From Candidatus Acidiferrales bacterium (GTDB taxonomy: Bacteria; Acidobacteriota; Terriglobia; Acidiferrales; UBA7541), in contig CATPAM010000112.1 in assembly GCA_955651735.1 (NCBI GenBank), positions 1 through 6,236 on the forward strand: a stretch of DNA of 6,236 bases, read 5' to 3'. The first letter of the stretch is position 1. Each line of letters starts with the position of its first letter. This document shows positions 6,037 through 6,236 of this stretch, in pieces. The notes beneath the pieces are model-generated. The model was given only the letters and a program-made list of their open reading frames with translations. It did no database searches and had not been told where the DNA came from. The position numbers and the translations under genes are program-made.

Positions 6037-6236
6037 ATGAAAAAGAAAAAGCTAGCAATCGGGAGCCTATCAATCCTGCTCGGCGGCGCTCTACTCGCCG
6101 GGTGCGGCAAGAAGGAAACCGCCGAAGAACAGCCGGTGGCGCCCACTCCGGCCGCAGCCCCCGCGGCTACGCCGATTGATCCCGCCACCGCCGCCAGCGT
6201 GAGCGGAACGGTGAAATTCGATGGCACCGCGCCGAA
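6037..6236 (+). CDS. Predicted lipoprotein, 3'-truncated by window edge; possible cupredoxin or carboxypeptidase-regulatory-like protein
   Basis: Sixty-six codons are visible. The start has a textbook lipoprotein signal: MKKKK, a hydrophobic stretch, then lipobox LAGC with Cys23 (nt 6103-6105) as the lipidated residue. After a Lys/Glu patch comes an Ala/Pro/Thr-rich linker (about 32-52), then the beginning of a probable beta domain, SVSGTVKFDGTAP. That phrase resembles the N-termini of acidobacterial and planctomycete secreted proteins with a carboxypeptidase-regulatory-like or plastocyanin-like fold; this is recalled resemblance, and the diagnostic residues would lie past the edge. Placement 49 bp after the octaheme gene suggests a periplasmic partner, perhaps an electron carrier. 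Function is not established. The frame stays open to the edge. Confidence 0.85.
   Translation, partial: MKKKKLAIGSLSILLGGALLAGCGKKETAEEQPVAPTPAAAPAATPIDPATAASVSGTVKFDGTAP

Overview
This 6.2 kb window reads as one respiratory gene cluster, entirely on the + strand: a Rieske/cytochrome b (bc-type) quinol-oxidising complex followed by a very large membrane-anchored octaheme cytochrome c. Base composition is GC-rich (judged by eye), genes are tightly packed, and there are no tRNA, rRNA, CRISPR or insertion-sequence signals. The split cytochrome b, the Ala/Pro-rich Rieske N-terminus, the giant multiheme c subunit, the trailing Ala/Pro-rich lipoprotein and the small GGGCTTTAGCCC-type intergenic palindromes together suggest an Acidobacteriota-like (or possibly planctomycete-like) bacterium. 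That assignment is inference from family resemblance, not from a search.

Layout: (1) left edge to 736, a Rieske 2Fe-2S protein whose true start lies before the window; (2) 740-1654, a cytochrome b6-like N-terminal cytochrome b with four helices and both bis-His haem pairs; (3) 1657-2586, the separate C-terminal cytochrome b half, with about six predicted helices and an altered PEWY motif (APWY). These three genes are 2-3 bp apart and surely co-transcribed. (4) 2587-2741, a 155-bp gap holding an intrinsic-terminator-like hairpin, two GGGCTTTAGCCCC palindromes and a perfect Shine-Dalgarno for the next gene. (5) 2742-5987, a 1081-residue cytochrome c with eight CXXCH motifs: an N-terminal membrane anchor, a long predicted coiled-coil stalk, a three-haem module and five consecutive monohaem-type domains, three of which carry insertions. 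(6) 6037 to the right edge, the start of a lipoprotein gene.

Working model: the Rieske protein and the two cytochrome b subunits oxidise quinol and bifurcate electrons. No cytochrome c1 or cytochrome f gene is present, so the octaheme protein is the obvious candidate for the high-potential electron acceptor that replaces them, wiring the complex to periplasmic or terminal-oxidase partners. The most unusual features are the octaheme protein's architecture (stalk, helical insertion inside a haem domain, and a zinc-ribbon-like cysteine pair inside another) and the mix of b6f-like traits (split b, 15-residue His step in helix D) with absence of the b6f haem c_n cysteine.
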